This document shows positions 1 to 7,957 of a DNA stretch of 64,000 nt, piece after piece; within the stretch, counting starts at the first letter, position 1; the number at the start of each line of letters is the position of its first letter. The notes below the pieces were generated by a model, which worked only from the letters and a program-made list of their open reading frames with translations, ran no database searches and was not told the DNA's origin. The DNA lies in NCBI GenBank assembly GCA_013334745.1, contig JAAXWY010000007.1, positions 1 through 64,000 on the forward strand, written 5' to 3'. Source of the DNA: Coriobacteriia bacterium. GTDB lineage: Bacteria > Actinomycetota > Coriobacteriia > Anaerosomatales > JAAXUF01. The position numbers were made by a program, and so were the translations under genes.

Positions 1-634
1 TAAGGGGCGCGACCGCGAGACCGGCCACGGCACCCAACGCCGCAGCCAGCGCGAACGACACTGTCACCATGAACCCGGTGTCGACGCCCACCAGGCGCGC
101 GGCCTCGCGCTGCAGCGACGTCGCGCGCATCACGCGCCCAAGCATGGTCCTTCGATACAGGAAGAACAGTGCGGCCACAGCGAGCGCGGTGATGAGCCAT
201 ATCCACAGCGTCTGGCGCTCGATCGCCGCCCCACCGATCATGATCGAATCACCCGCGGAGAACGCCGGGAGCGGCATCTCATCCGGGCCGAAGATGTGCA
301 ACGCAGCCTGACGCAAGACGACCGAGCCACCGATGGTGACCATGATGATACGCAGTGGATCACCGTCGGCGATCGGCCGGATGGCGAGCACCTCAAACAG
401 CGCACCGATCATCGCGGTGAGGCAGACGGAGCCCACGACGGCTGCCGGCAGCGGGAGACCGAGGTGTGTCAGCCACACCCCGATCATCCCTCCCAACATG
501 AAGAACTCACCCTGAGCGAAGTTGATGGCGCCCGTCGCCGCGAACACGATGGTGAACCCCAACGCGATGAGTGCGTAGATGGCGCCGCTCTTGAGTCCGG
601 CGATGGTGAACTGCAGCAGATCTGACAGCGCCAA
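1..634 (-). CDS. livH: LivH-type branched-chain/aromatic amino acid ABC permease, partial
   Basis: This is an inner-membrane permease of the branched-chain amino acid (HAAT) ABC family. The first 211 residues are present and the C-terminus runs off the left edge. The start is TTG at 634, preceded by a GAAGGG ribosome site; the nearest upstream ATG (652) runs into a stop at once. The frame is open throughout and shows the family signature INFAQGEFFMLGG in the first cytoplasmic loop and a succession of hydrophobic helices. It is the last visible gene of the iorAB-ACT-binding protein-binding protein cluster; livM, livG and livF would be expected beyond the edge. The substrate cannot be read from the sequence. 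The neighbouring indolepyruvate oxidoreductase suggests aromatic or branched amino acids (inference). Confidence 0.88.
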   Translation of the reverse strand, partial: MALSDLLQFTIAGLKSGAIYALIALGFTIVFAATGAINFAQGEFFMLGGMIGVWLTHLGLPLPAAVVGSVCLTAMIGALFEVLAIRPIADGDPLRIIMVTIGGSVVLRQAALHIFGPDEMPLPAFSAGDSIMIGGAAIERQTLWIWLITALAVAALFFLYRRTMLGRVMRATSLQREAARLVGVDTGFMVTVSFALAAALGAVAGLAVAPL

Positions 635-663
635 CTCTCAGCGCCCTTCTCGGGAGAGTGTCA

Positions 664-1857
664 TCACTTGAGGGTGTTCCACGCGCCGCCACTGACCTCG
701 TAGAGCGCGAGATCGTCGGCGGTCAGGCCGTTGTGGTCCGTCGGGGTGAAGGTGAACGCTCCACCGAACCCGATCAGATCCTTCGTACCCTCGACCGATG
801 CCGTGAGCGCAGCCGGGCTTGTATCGCCGTTAGAGCGCTTCAGAGCGTCCTCAAGGATAGCGAGTGCGTCGAAGGCGTGTCCGGCAAAGATGTCCGGCGA
901 CTGTCCGTACGCGGCCTTGTAGCGCTCAGCGAACCCGTTCACCACATCGAACTCGGGAGTTCCCTCGCCCCAGTTCGCCGGCGTGAGGCTCTTTCCGGTG
1001 CCGAAGATGAAGCCTTCGGCCGCTTCGCCGGCGCCCTGCGCGAACTCGATCTTCGCCTGACCGGAGCCGCCGTACATTGGCTGCGTGACCCCGAGGTCGC
1101 GGGCACCCTTGACGACACTCGCGCCTTCCTTACCCGCAGTCCACAAGACGAGCGCATCTGCGCCCGATGACTTGACCTTGGTGAGCTGCGCCGAGAAGTC
1201 GGTGTCGCCCGCGTTAAACGTCTGGTCACTCACGATCTCGAGACCGGCTTTGCCCGCCTCGGCCTTGATGACAGCAAGTCCGTCCTTGCCATAGCCACCA
1301 CTGTCGCTGAGCACCGCGATCTTCTTGTTGCCATCCGAGGCAACCTTACCCAGCACGAAGGGAACTACGATCGTGTTCGACCACGGAGTCTGGAACACGA
1401 GCGGACTGAAGTTCGCCGTTATGGCAGTTCCGCCCGCCATCGAAACCTGCGGAATGCCTGCCCGGTCGATCTCGGAACGAATCGCCATCGACTGCCCGGT
1501 GCCCGTCGCACCCAGGATCGCGATCACGTTCTCTTGGCCGACGAGCTTGGATGCGGCCGCCACGGCCTTCGCCTCGTCGGTCCCATCGTCCTCGATGATG
1601 ACGTCGAGCTTCTTGCCGTTGATGCCACCCGCATCGTTGATGCGCTTGACCTCGAGATTCAGTGCGTTCTTCTCGGACTCGCCAAGCGCAGCATAGGTAC
1701 CGGTCAGCGACAGGATCGCTCCGACCTTGTAGGTGTCGGCAGCGTCAGCGCTGCCGCCGGTTGTCGACTTCGCTCCGCCGCACCCGGCGAGCGATACCAC
1801 GAGCGCCGCAGCGAAAGCGACAACCACCCAGCGCGGCAACAGACTACGTGCCCTCAT
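664..1857 (-). CDS. Liv-type ABC substrate-binding lipoprotein (copy 1)
   Basis: Periplasmic-type binding protein, peripla_BP_6/LivJ family, 397 residues. The N-terminus is basic, then hydrophobic, then a lipobox (SLAGCGG), so it should be a lipid-anchored exported receptor. The mature part shows the family pattern GAILSLTGTYAALGES, LEVKRINDAGGINGKK and IIEDDGTDEAKAV. I chose ATG 1857 because GGAGAG lies 6 bases upstream; the in-frame ATG at 1875 has no ribosome site. It lies directly upstream of livH and downstream of a close paralogue (1932-3140), so one permease probably serves two receptors. Ligand unknown; amino acids are likely from family and context. Confidence 0.9.
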   Translation of the reverse strand: MRARSLLPRWVVVAFAAALVVSLAGCGGAKSTTGGSADAADTYKVGAILSLTGTYAALGESEKNALNLEVKRINDAGGINGKKLDVIIEDDGTDEAKAVAAASKLVGQENVIAILGATGTGQSMAIRSEIDRAGIPQVSMAGGTAITANFSPLVFQTPWSNTIVVPFVLGKVASDGNKKIAVLSDSGGYGKDGLAVIKAEAGKAGLEIVSDQTFNAGDTDFSAQLTKVKSSGADALVLWTAGKEGASVVKGARDLGVTQPMYGGSGQAKIEFAQGAGEAAEGFIFGTGKSLTPANWGEGTPEFDVVNGFAERYKAAYGQSPDIFAGHAFDALAILEDALKRSNGDTSPAALTASVEGTKDLIGFGGAFTFTPTDHNGLTADDLALYEVSGGAWNTLK

Positions 1858-1931
1858 CGTTAGCTCTCCCTTCATCGGCAGTCGGAGGCGAAGGGCACGA
1901 TCGCCCTCCGCCTCCGGCCGGTTGATTGCGT

Positions 1932-3140
1932 CTACTCGGCGATAGTCCAGGCGCCGTCCTTGACCTCGTACATGTTCAGGTCGTCTTCACTCAGTCCGTT
2001 GTGGTCGGTCGGCGAGAAGGTGAAGACGCCGCCGATACCAACCCAACCGTTGGTCTTCTCGATCTCGTCACGCAGCGCAGCCGGTGTCAGATCGCCCTCG
2101 ACACGCTTCGCGGCCTCGACGATGAGATTGAGCGCGTCATACGCGTGGCCAGCGAACGTGCTCGGCTTCTCGCCGTTGTTCGCAGCGGAGTACGCGTCTA
2201 CGAACGCGGTAGCGACCTTGTACGGCTCGGTACCCACGCCCCAGCTTTCGGGCAGAAGGATCTTGCCTGCAGGGAAGATGAAGCCCTCGGCAGCGTCGCC
2301 CGCACCCTGGATGAACTCCATGCGCGCGTTGCCGTGCGTACCGAAGAACGGCACCTTCACGCCTAGCTGCTTGGCCTGCTGCACCACCGCAGCGGCTTCC
2401 TTGCCCGAGGTGATGACCAGCATCGCCTGGGCGTCGGACCCCTTGATCTTCGTCAGCTGTGCCGAGAAATCGGTGTCGCCGGCGTTGAACGTCTGGTTCT
2501 CGACGACTTCGACGCCGGACTTCGGCGCCTCGGCAAGAAGTACGGCTAGGCCGTCCTTACCGAACCCACCGGTGTCACTGATGACCGCAATCTTGGTGAT
2601 GTCCTTGCTCTTCATGTACGCGAGCTCGAACGGGATGACCAGCTTGTTCGACCACGGCGTCTGGAAGACGAGCGGGTCGAAGTTCGCGGTGATCGCACTG
2701 CCGCCGGCCATGGAGACCTGCGGGATACCCGCCCGGTTGACGTCGCCACGAACAGCCATCGTCTGGCCCGTACCGGTCGCGCCGATGATGGCGATTACGC
2801 CGTCCTGCTCAATGAGTTTGGACGCCGCTGCGACGGCTTTCGCCTCGTCTGTCGCGTCGTCCTCGATGATGACCTCGACCTGCTTGCCGTTGATGCCGCC
2901 AGCGGCGTTGATACGCTTGACCTCGAGGTCGAGGGTCTTCTGCTCGGGAGCGCCGAGCCCTGCGTAGGTCCCCGTGAGGGACACGATCGCGCCGATCTTG
3001 ATGGTGTCTTCACCACCACTTCCCCCCGAACCCGAGGGGGCCGTACCAGAACCCGAACACCCGATCAGGGTCACTGCGAGTGCGGTCGCAAGCGCCGCCT
3101 CCAACACCGCCAAACACATCTTCAACGTACGACCACGCAT
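1932..3140 (-). CDS. Liv-type ABC substrate-binding lipoprotein (copy 2)
   Basis: Second LivJ-family receptor, 402 residues, preceded by AGGAGGT six bases from ATG. It has a long hydrophobic signal and a lipobox (TLIGCSG), then a Gly/Ser linker and the binding fold. It is collinear with copy 1 along its whole length: the LEVKRINAAGGINGKQ, IIEDDATDEAKAVAAASKL and GTGQ-MA blocks are nearly identical. The second half, around the ligand cleft, is more different, so the pair probably arose by tandem duplication followed by a change in specificity (inference). It sits 37 bases downstream of the ACT-domain gene, in the same orientation as iorAB. Confidence 0.9.
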   Translation of the reverse strand: MRGRTLKMCLAVLEAALATALAVTLIGCSGSGTAPSGSGGSGGEDTIKIGAIVSLTGTYAGLGAPEQKTLDLEVKRINAAGGINGKQVEVIIEDDATDEAKAVAAASKLIEQDGVIAIIGATGTGQTMAVRGDVNRAGIPQVSMAGGSAITANFDPLVFQTPWSNKLVIPFELAYMKSKDITKIAVISDTGGFGKDGLAVLLAEAPKSGVEVVENQTFNAGDTDFSAQLTKIKGSDAQAMLVITSGKEAAAVVQQAKQLGVKVPFFGTHGNARMEFIQGAGDAAEGFIFPAGKILLPESWGVGTEPYKVATAFVDAYSAANNGEKPSTFAGHAYDALNLIVEAAKRVEGDLTPAALRDEIEKTNGWVGIGGVFTFSPTDHNGLSEDDLNMYEVKDGAWTIAE

Positions 3141-3177
3141 GTCCTTACCTCCTGTTTTCCCCGCACGCTCTGCCTAT

Positions 3178-3594
3178 TCAGATGCGCGCAATCTCTTCCT
3201 GATCAACGAGTCGAACGGGCTTGCCCGAGAGCAGAGCCACCGCACGCTCGATATCAGCAACATTGATGACCACGTAGGTCGCGATAAGTGAGTAGACGTA
3301 CTCGATGTTCACACCGGCCGAGGAGACCTCCTTGAGGACGCCTGCGAGCCCGCCGGGGTGATCCGGCAGGTCGAGGCAGAGGACCGGATTCTCCTTGACC
3401 GTGAATCCGGCGTTCGAGAGCACCTCTTTACCGTGGTCGGGATCATCGACTATCAGCCGCACGATGCCGTAGTCCGCAGTGTCGGACACCGAGAAGCCCC
3501 TGATGTTGACGCCTGCGTCGCCGAGCACGTCGGTGACTTCGCTTACGCGGCCGGCTTTGTTCTCGATGAACACGCTGAGCTGTTGAACGTTCAC
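3178..3594 (-). CDS. Tandem ACT-domain protein, Ior-associated
   Basis: Small soluble protein of 138 residues made of two ACT domains (about 1-68 and 69-138), each with the pattern QLSVFIENKAGRVSEVTDVL or DLPDHPGGLAGVLKEVSSAG. ACT domains bind amino acids and regulate metabolism; no catalytic domain is attached. The start is GTG 3594: it overlaps the iorB stop as GTGA, GAGGGGAG lies just upstream, and the paralogue at 19379-19813 begins at the same place (M-QQLSVF). A longer in-frame start at 3618 exists but is less likely. It is probably a sensor of the amino acid handled by IorAB and the Liv receptors (inference from context). Confidence 0.88.
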   Translation of the reverse strand: MNVQQLSVFIENKAGRVSEVTDVLGDAGVNIRGFSVSDTADYGIVRLIVDDPDHGKEVLSNAGFTVKENPVLCLDLPDHPGGLAGVLKEVSSAGVNIEYVYSLIATYVVINVADIERAVALLSGKPVRLVDQEEIARI

Positions 3595-4190
3595 AGTGCG
3601 CACTCCCCTCGTTGACACGCCTCCCTACCGAGCGCGAACGCCCGGAGGTTGGCCTCTACCGTCTTGGGCGGCACTCGGCGCGAGATGACGTCGTGCCAGA
3701 CGGCCTCTTCGAAGTCGAGCCCTATCGAAAGGGCCCCCATCAGAACCACGTTCGCGGACTTGGGGCTACCCGCTTCACATGCCAGTTCATCTGCGTCGAT
3801 GAAAACCGCGTTCTCCTCGGCGAGGATGGCCTGCAGGCCATGCGGCGGCGGCAACTCTCCGGTAAGCACCGGCAAAGGCCGTATCGACGAAGGATTGACC
3901 ATCAGCCGACCGCCCGGCCTGACATAGTGCACGTTGCGCATGGCCTCGATGATCTCGAACGCGACAAGATGGTCGACCATGCCCGGATCGGTCACCGGCG
4001 AGAAGACGCGATCGCCGAATCGCACGATGGTGTCGACGCTACCCCCGCGCTGGGACATGCCATGGACCTCGGACAGCTTCACGTCCAGCCCCGAACCGGC
4101 CGCGACCTTGGCAAGCAGGTCGGCAGCGAGAATCGTCCCTTGGCCGCCGACGCCGCAGAGCATGACCGTCGTGACGTTGCGCGCACTCAT
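3591..4190 (-). CDS. iorB: Indolepyruvate:ferredoxin oxidoreductase, beta subunit
   Basis: This is the 199-residue gamma-domain-type subunit of indolepyruvate ferredoxin oxidoreductase, pfam POR family. Motifs seen are MLCGVGGQGTILAADLLAKV near the N-terminus and EVHGMSQRGGSVDTIVRFG, which are standard for IorB. With IorA it oxidises arylpyruvates (from transamination of Trp, Phe, Tyr) plus CoA to aryl-acetyl-CoA and CO2 and reduces ferredoxin; it works in the cytoplasm. The start is ATG 4190, overlapping the iorA stop by four bases (ATGA), with AAGGGGG upstream. Strong translational coupling to iorA upstream and the ACT gene downstream indicates one operon. Confidence 0.93.
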   Translation of the reverse strand: MSARNVTTVMLCGVGGQGTILAADLLAKVAAGSGLDVKLSEVHGMSQRGGSVDTIVRFGDRVFSPVTDPGMVDHLVAFEIIEAMRNVHYVRPGGRLMVNPSSIRPLPVLTGELPPPHGLQAILAEENAVFIDADELACEAGSPKSANVVLMGALSIGLDFEEAVWHDVISRRVPPKTVEANLRAFALGREACQRGECAL

Positions 4191-5953
4191 CGCCGATCGG
4201 CCCCCTTGAAGTCGCACGAGGGACCGGTGCGCTCAAACGCGTCGTACTTGCACACCTGCACGCACTGACCGCACCCGACACAGACCGAGGTGTCCACGTA
4301 GGCCCGAGAGGTCATCTCATCCTTGCCGATGGCGGGGCAACCGAGTTTGATGCACACCCCGCACTTCGTGCATGCCTCCTCGATGACCGCGTACGGATCC
4401 TGCTTCTCCTTGATGAGGAGGGCGCACGGCGCCTTGTAGATGACCACGGAGAGTTCCTCGGCGTCGATCTCCTCTTCAAGCGCTGAGCGTGTGGCCTCGA
4501 AGTCCTGCGGATCGACAACGCGCACCCGTGGCACGCCGAGAGCACGGACCAGCCCCTCAAGGTCGACCTCGTGGCTATCGCGCTTCTGCAAGGTGATTCC
4601 GTTGATCGGGTTGCCCTGGTGCCCCGTCATGGCCGTGATCCGGTTGTCGAGGATCAGAACGGTCCCCGCGCCACCGTTGTACACGGTGTTCATCAGTCCG
4701 GTCACGCCGGAATGCGCGAACGTCGAATCGCCGATAACCGCCACGACCGGTCGCTTGCCAAAGCCGCCGATGAGTTCGGCGCCATGTGCCATTCCGATGG
4801 AGGCGCCCATGTCGACGCACGAATCCATGGCCGCCAGCGGCTTGAGCGCTCCGAGCGTGTAACAGCCGATATCCCCGGTCACCACGGCTCTCTTACGTCG
4901 CAGTGTGTCGAAGACAGGGCGATGGGGACAGCCCGGGCACATGAGCGGTGGCCGGGGCGGCATCGCCTCCTCGGCTTCACGCAGCGTCGGCTCGGGCAGA
5001 CCAAACGCGGTCCGAATCGCGCCGGGGCTCAGCTCGCCCGCCGGCAAGAGTGGCAGATCCGTCACAACGAGGCCGAGCTGGCGCAGCGAACGAGCGAGGT
5101 ACGCGTCGGCCTCCTCCACCACATGCAGCACGTCCACCCGCGAGGCGAACTCGGAGAGAAGGCTCGGCGCCATGGGAAAGCCGATACCCAGCTTGAGAAC
5201 GGACGCCTCAGGCATCGCCTCTCGGACGTGCTGGTAGCACACTCCCGAACAGACGATGCCAATGGAGGTATCGCGATACTCGACCACGTTAAGCGGCGAG
5301 GTCTCGGCGAATTCGGTGAGTTCAGCGATGCGCCGATCCAAGTCGATCCGGCGCCGCTTGGCCATCCCCGGCATCATGACCCACTTCGCGGGATCGGTCG
5401 CGTACTCGCCCGTAGCCGGCGCAGTGACGCGTTCGCCCGGTTCCACGAGCGACTTCGCATGGCTGACCCGCACCGTCGAGCGAACGATCACCGGGATGTC
5501 GAACCGCTCGGAGAGCTCGAACGCCTCCGTAGTAAAGGCAAGAGCCTCGCTCGAGTCGGATGGCTCAAGCACCGGCACGCGGGCGAAGGCTGCGTAGTTG
5601 CGAGAGTCCTGCTCGTTTTGCGACGAGTGCATACCGGGGTCATCGGCAACCAGAATGACCAGCCCGCCCCGCACGCCCGTATAGGCGAGCGTGAACAGCG
5701 GATCTGAGGCGACGTTGAGCCCAACGTGTTTCATGGTGACGAGTGATCGTGCGCCTGCGAACGAGACGCCGGCTGCGACCTCGAGTGCGACCTTCTCGTT
5801 GGGAGCCCACTCTGCGTACACGCCGTCGAGAGCGGCGAAGTGCTTGAGGGTCTCGGTGGAAGGGGTGCCGGGGTATCCCACGCCGACGGCGGCACCTGCT
5901 TGCCAGGCACCGTGCGCTACAGCCTCGTTACCCGACAGCAGAATGCGACTCAC
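4187..5953 (-). CDS. iorA: Indolepyruvate:ferredoxin oxidoreductase, alpha subunit
   Basis: Large subunit, 588 residues, of normal length for IorA. Order of parts: N-terminal pyrimidine-binding domain (LLSGNEA, GYPGTPSTETL), a middle domain, a TPP-binding domain (MCPGCPHRPVFDTLRRK, then GDIGCYTLG and IGDSTFAHSGVTGLMN), and a C-terminal two-cluster ferredoxin with CTKCGVCIKLGCP and CVGCGQCVQVCK. It catalyses CoA-dependent oxidative decarboxylation of arylpyruvates with ferredoxin as acceptor. The start is taken as GTG 5953, about 10 bases after GGGGAG, because homologues begin just before LLSGNEA; an in-frame start at 6004 would add 17 uncharacteristic residues. First gene of its operon. Confidence 0.95.
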   Translation of the reverse strand: MSRILLSGNEAVAHGAWQAGAAVGVGYPGTPSTETLKHFAALDGVYAEWAPNEKVALEVAAGVSFAGARSLVTMKHVGLNVASDPLFTLAYTGVRGGLVILVADDPGMHSSQNEQDSRNYAAFARVPVLEPSDSSEALAFTTEAFELSERFDIPVIVRSTVRVSHAKSLVEPGERVTAPATGEYATDPAKWVMMPGMAKRRRIDLDRRIAELTEFAETSPLNVVEYRDTSIGIVCSGVCYQHVREAMPEASVLKLGIGFPMAPSLLSEFASRVDVLHVVEEADAYLARSLRQLGLVVTDLPLLPAGELSPGAIRTAFGLPEPTLREAEEAMPPRPPLMCPGCPHRPVFDTLRRKRAVVTGDIGCYTLGALKPLAAMDSCVDMGASIGMAHGAELIGGFGKRPVVAVIGDSTFAHSGVTGLMNTVYNGGAGTVLILDNRITAMTGHQGNPINGITLQKRDSHEVDLEGLVRALGVPRVRVVDPQDFEATRSALEEEIDAEELSVVIYKAPCALLIKEKQDPYAVIEEACTKCGVCIKLGCPAIGKDEMTSRAYVDTSVCVGCGQCVQVCKYDAFERTGPSCDFKGADRR

Positions 5954-5994
5954 GCGTGCATATCTCCCCTGCTTCCATCCAACAAGGTAGGCGC

Positions 5995-6003
5995 ATGATA
6001 CCA
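5995..6003 (-). promoter_or_regulatory. Candidate extended -10 promoter for iorA operon
   Basis: On the minus strand the sequence reads TGGTATCAT, an extended -10 (TGn plus TATCAT, 5 of 6 to consensus), about 41 bases upstream of the iorA GTG. No good -35 hexamer is visible, as expected for extended -10 promoters. The same ten bases, GTGGTATCAT, occur upstream of the NlpC/P60 gene. Confidence 0.4.
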
Positions 6004-6070
6004 CACGTGAGCGGCGGCGATGGCACCGCTGACCCCCTCTGAACAGGCCGTTCGCGGCGACGTCAGGCCC

Positions 6071-7192
6071 CTACGGGCGACACCCTCCGACGTAGTCCCC
6101 GCGCGAGTTGATCCGAGCGTAGAGCGAGGCGCGCGACACGCGCGCGCCGGTGTACGGGGCGTGGATCATCATGCCGCCCCCGATGTACATCCCGACGTGA
6201 TGGATCTTGTCAGCACTGCCGTTGTAGCCGAAGAACACGAGATCGCCGGCACGCAGCAGATCGAGCCTGTCCGGGGGGATGTAATCCCCCGCATGGAACT
6301 GCACGCGGCTGGTGCGCGGCAGATAGATCCCGATCTTGCGGTAGCTGTACTGCATGAGGCCGGAGCAGTCGAAACCCGACGGTGAGGTGCCGCCCCAGAC
6401 GTAGGGCACGCCAAGGTATCGCTTCACGATGTCGACGACCTCCGGGTGCGGGGCCCCGAGCTTGCCGGTGAACGGGCGTTTGTTGTTACGGGCCGCGATG
6501 GCCTTGGCTCGCGCCTCGGCCTCAGCCCGGCGCTTAGCGGCAATCGCCTCGAGGCGTCGCCGCTCTTTCACGATGAGTTGCTTCAAGTCCTTCTTGAGGC
6601 CCGCCACGTATGCCGCCTGCCGCCCGCGAGCAGCGTCGACCTCCTCGGCCTTGTCTCGGGCCTCCGCACGGAGCGCGACCTGCTCGGCTTGGCGGGTCTC
6701 AAGCGAGCGTTTGGTCGCCTCAACGCGTGACTTGGCGACCTTGACCGCTGAGACCATCGCCGCATCGCTGTCACCGATGCGGCGCATAAGGTCGAGCCGG
6801 CTGACGAGGTCCGAGAAATCGCTCGCGCCCACGAGCACAGAGACCATGCTCAGGCCGCCGTTGCGGTAGATGCTCGAAGCTCGGTGATCGAGAAGCGACT
6901 GCGAGTGGTCGAGGTCGGCGCTCGCCCGCTCCAGCTCGACCTCGGTCGATGCGATCCGCTTGCGGGTGCCCAGCAGCGCCTCTTCGATCTCGGCAAGCTC
7001 CTCGCCGCGCATCTCAAGCTGCTCGCCGAGGTCTTGCAGCTTCTTGTCGGCGGCTTCGGCCTGCGCGCGCTTCTTGCGTATCGCGGCATTCGAAGGCGCC
7101 GCGCCGGCAGAGACCGCCGCGCCGAGGACGAGCACCAGCGCGAGAACACATGCGCTTGCGCGAAGGATGTGATGGGATCGGCGGGTCCGCAC
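6071..7192 (-). CDS. Secreted NlpC/P60 peptidoglycan endopeptidase with coiled coil
   Basis: This is a cell-wall hydrolase of 373 residues that cuts stem peptides. It has a Sec signal (basic start, hydrophobic stretch ACVLALVLVLGAAVSAGAA), a long Ala/Glu/Arg/Lys-rich coiled coil (about 38-240) like the regulatory helices of RipC-type enzymes, and a C-terminal NlpC/P60 domain. The catalytic set is visible: Cys276 in FDCSGL, His332 in HHVGMYIG and His344 in MIHAP. The start is GTG 7192 because AGGAGGT lies nine bases upstream; reading from further upstream would add basic residues that spoil the signal. It stands alone between the iorA promoter and the apt terminator and has its own candidate promoter. 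Confidence 0.92.
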   Translation of the reverse strand: MRTRRSHHILRASACVLALVLVLGAAVSAGAAPSNAAIRKKRAQAEAADKKLQDLGEQLEMRGEELAEIEEALLGTRKRIASTEVELERASADLDHSQSLLDHRASSIYRNGGLSMVSVLVGASDFSDLVSRLDLMRRIGDSDAAMVSAVKVAKSRVEATKRSLETRQAEQVALRAEARDKAEEVDAARGRQAAYVAGLKKDLKQLIVKERRRLEAIAAKRRAEAEARAKAIAARNNKRPFTGKLGAPHPEVVDIVKRYLGVPYVWGGTSPSGFDCSGLMQYSYRKIGIYLPRTSRVQFHAGDYIPPDRLDLLRAGDLVFFGYNGSADKIHHVGMYIGGGMMIHAPYTGARVSRASLYARINSRGDYVGGCRP

Positions 7193-7267
7193 GCGAATGG
7201 ACCTCCTGCTGCTGCTCTTGCGGCTACGATGTGAGGTTCCGCCCACATGGGGCGGCCGGACAATCCG

Positions 7268-7276
7268 ATGATACCA
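7268..7276 (-). promoter_or_regulatory. Candidate extended -10 promoter for NlpC/P60 gene
   Basis: The minus strand reads TGGTATCAT about 76 bases before the GTG start. The leader in between contains a short hairpin (CCGCCC/GGGCGG, 7242-7258) but none of the conserved blocks of a c-di-AMP (ydaO) riboswitch, which often precedes such genes in actinobacteria. Confidence 0.35.
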
Positions 7277-7310
7277 CCGCCCGGTCCCGGTGGACTCCAC
7301 GCGACGGCAA

Positions 7311-7356
7311 CAAAACGCCCCTCGCCTCGGCCGAACTTCGACCTGAGCGAGGGGCG
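7311..7356 (-). terminator. Rho-independent terminator after apt
   Basis: A 10-bp perfect stem (CGCCCCTCGC at 7316-7325 pairing with GCGAGGGGCG at 7347-7356) is followed on the minus strand by TTTTG. It lies 24 bases after the apt stop and should end the long operon that starts near 11800. Confidence 0.8.
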
Positions 7357-7379
7357 CATGAGTGAACGTAGTCCTGCGT

Positions 7380-7898
7380 CTAGTCGACGTGGATCAGCGA
7401 GACCACCTTGGCACCGGCGGGAAGCTTGTCGCTTCCATGGAGGAAGTCGAGCTCGATGAGGAACACGAAGCCCGCGACCGTTGCTCCGACCTCGTTGACG
7501 AGCTGCGCCTTTGCAGCAGCCGTTCCACCGGTCGCAAGCACGTCGTCGACGATGAGCACGATGTCATCGGCCGAGATGGCATCAGCGTGGATCTCGAGTG
7601 AGTCGGTACCGTACTCAAGATCGTACGTGACCGAGGTGGTGTTCCACGGCAACTTGCCCGGCTTGCGGGCAGGTACGAACCCGGCACCGAGCTGATACGC
7701 AAGCGCACCGCCGAAGATGAAGCCGCGGGCCTCGGCGCCCATCACCTTGGTGACGCCGGCACCGGCGAACTGCTCGGCGAGCTGATCGATAGCGGCCTTG
7801 AAACCCTCGGGGCTGGAAAGGAGCGGCGTGATGTCCTTGAAGATGATGCCCTCTTTGGGCCAGTCGGGCACGTCACGAATGTAGGTGGACAGGTCCAC
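7380..7898 (-). CDS. apt: Adenine phosphoribosyltransferase
   Basis: This 172-residue type I phosphoribosyltransferase converts adenine and PRPP to AMP. It carries the APT hallmarks: an N-terminal hood beginning IRDVPDWPKEGIIFKDITPL, the GAEARGF loop, and the PRPP loop VLIVDDVLATGGTAAA. Length is normal for bacterial Apt. It starts with GTG 7898 after GAGGAGG. It is the last gene of the run RsiG-like protein to apt and is followed by a strong terminator. The pairing with hpt two genes upstream makes this a purine-salvage tail of a regulatory operon. Confidence 0.96.
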   Translation of the reverse strand: MDLSTYIRDVPDWPKEGIIFKDITPLLSSPEGFKAAIDQLAEQFAGAGVTKVMGAEARGFIFGGALAYQLGAGFVPARKPGKLPWNTTSVTYDLEYGTDSLEIHADAISADDIVLIVDDVLATGGTAAAKAQLVNEVGATVAGFVFLIELDFLHGSDKLPAGAKVVSLIHVD

Positions 7899-7957
7899 GA
7901 TTCCTCCTCGGGGTGGTGAACGGACGGTGTCAGGGTACCCGAAACCGGGTGCAGGGA

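Noticed and set aside
4571-5707. 378-codon plus-strand frame opposite iorA
   Set aside because: No ribosome site or domain; iorA is unmistakable on the other strand.
7193-7310. c-di-AMP (ydaO) riboswitch before the NlpC/P60 gene
   Set aside because: The leader is too short and lacks the conserved GGGGAA/GGGTGAA-type blocks; only a small hairpin is seen.
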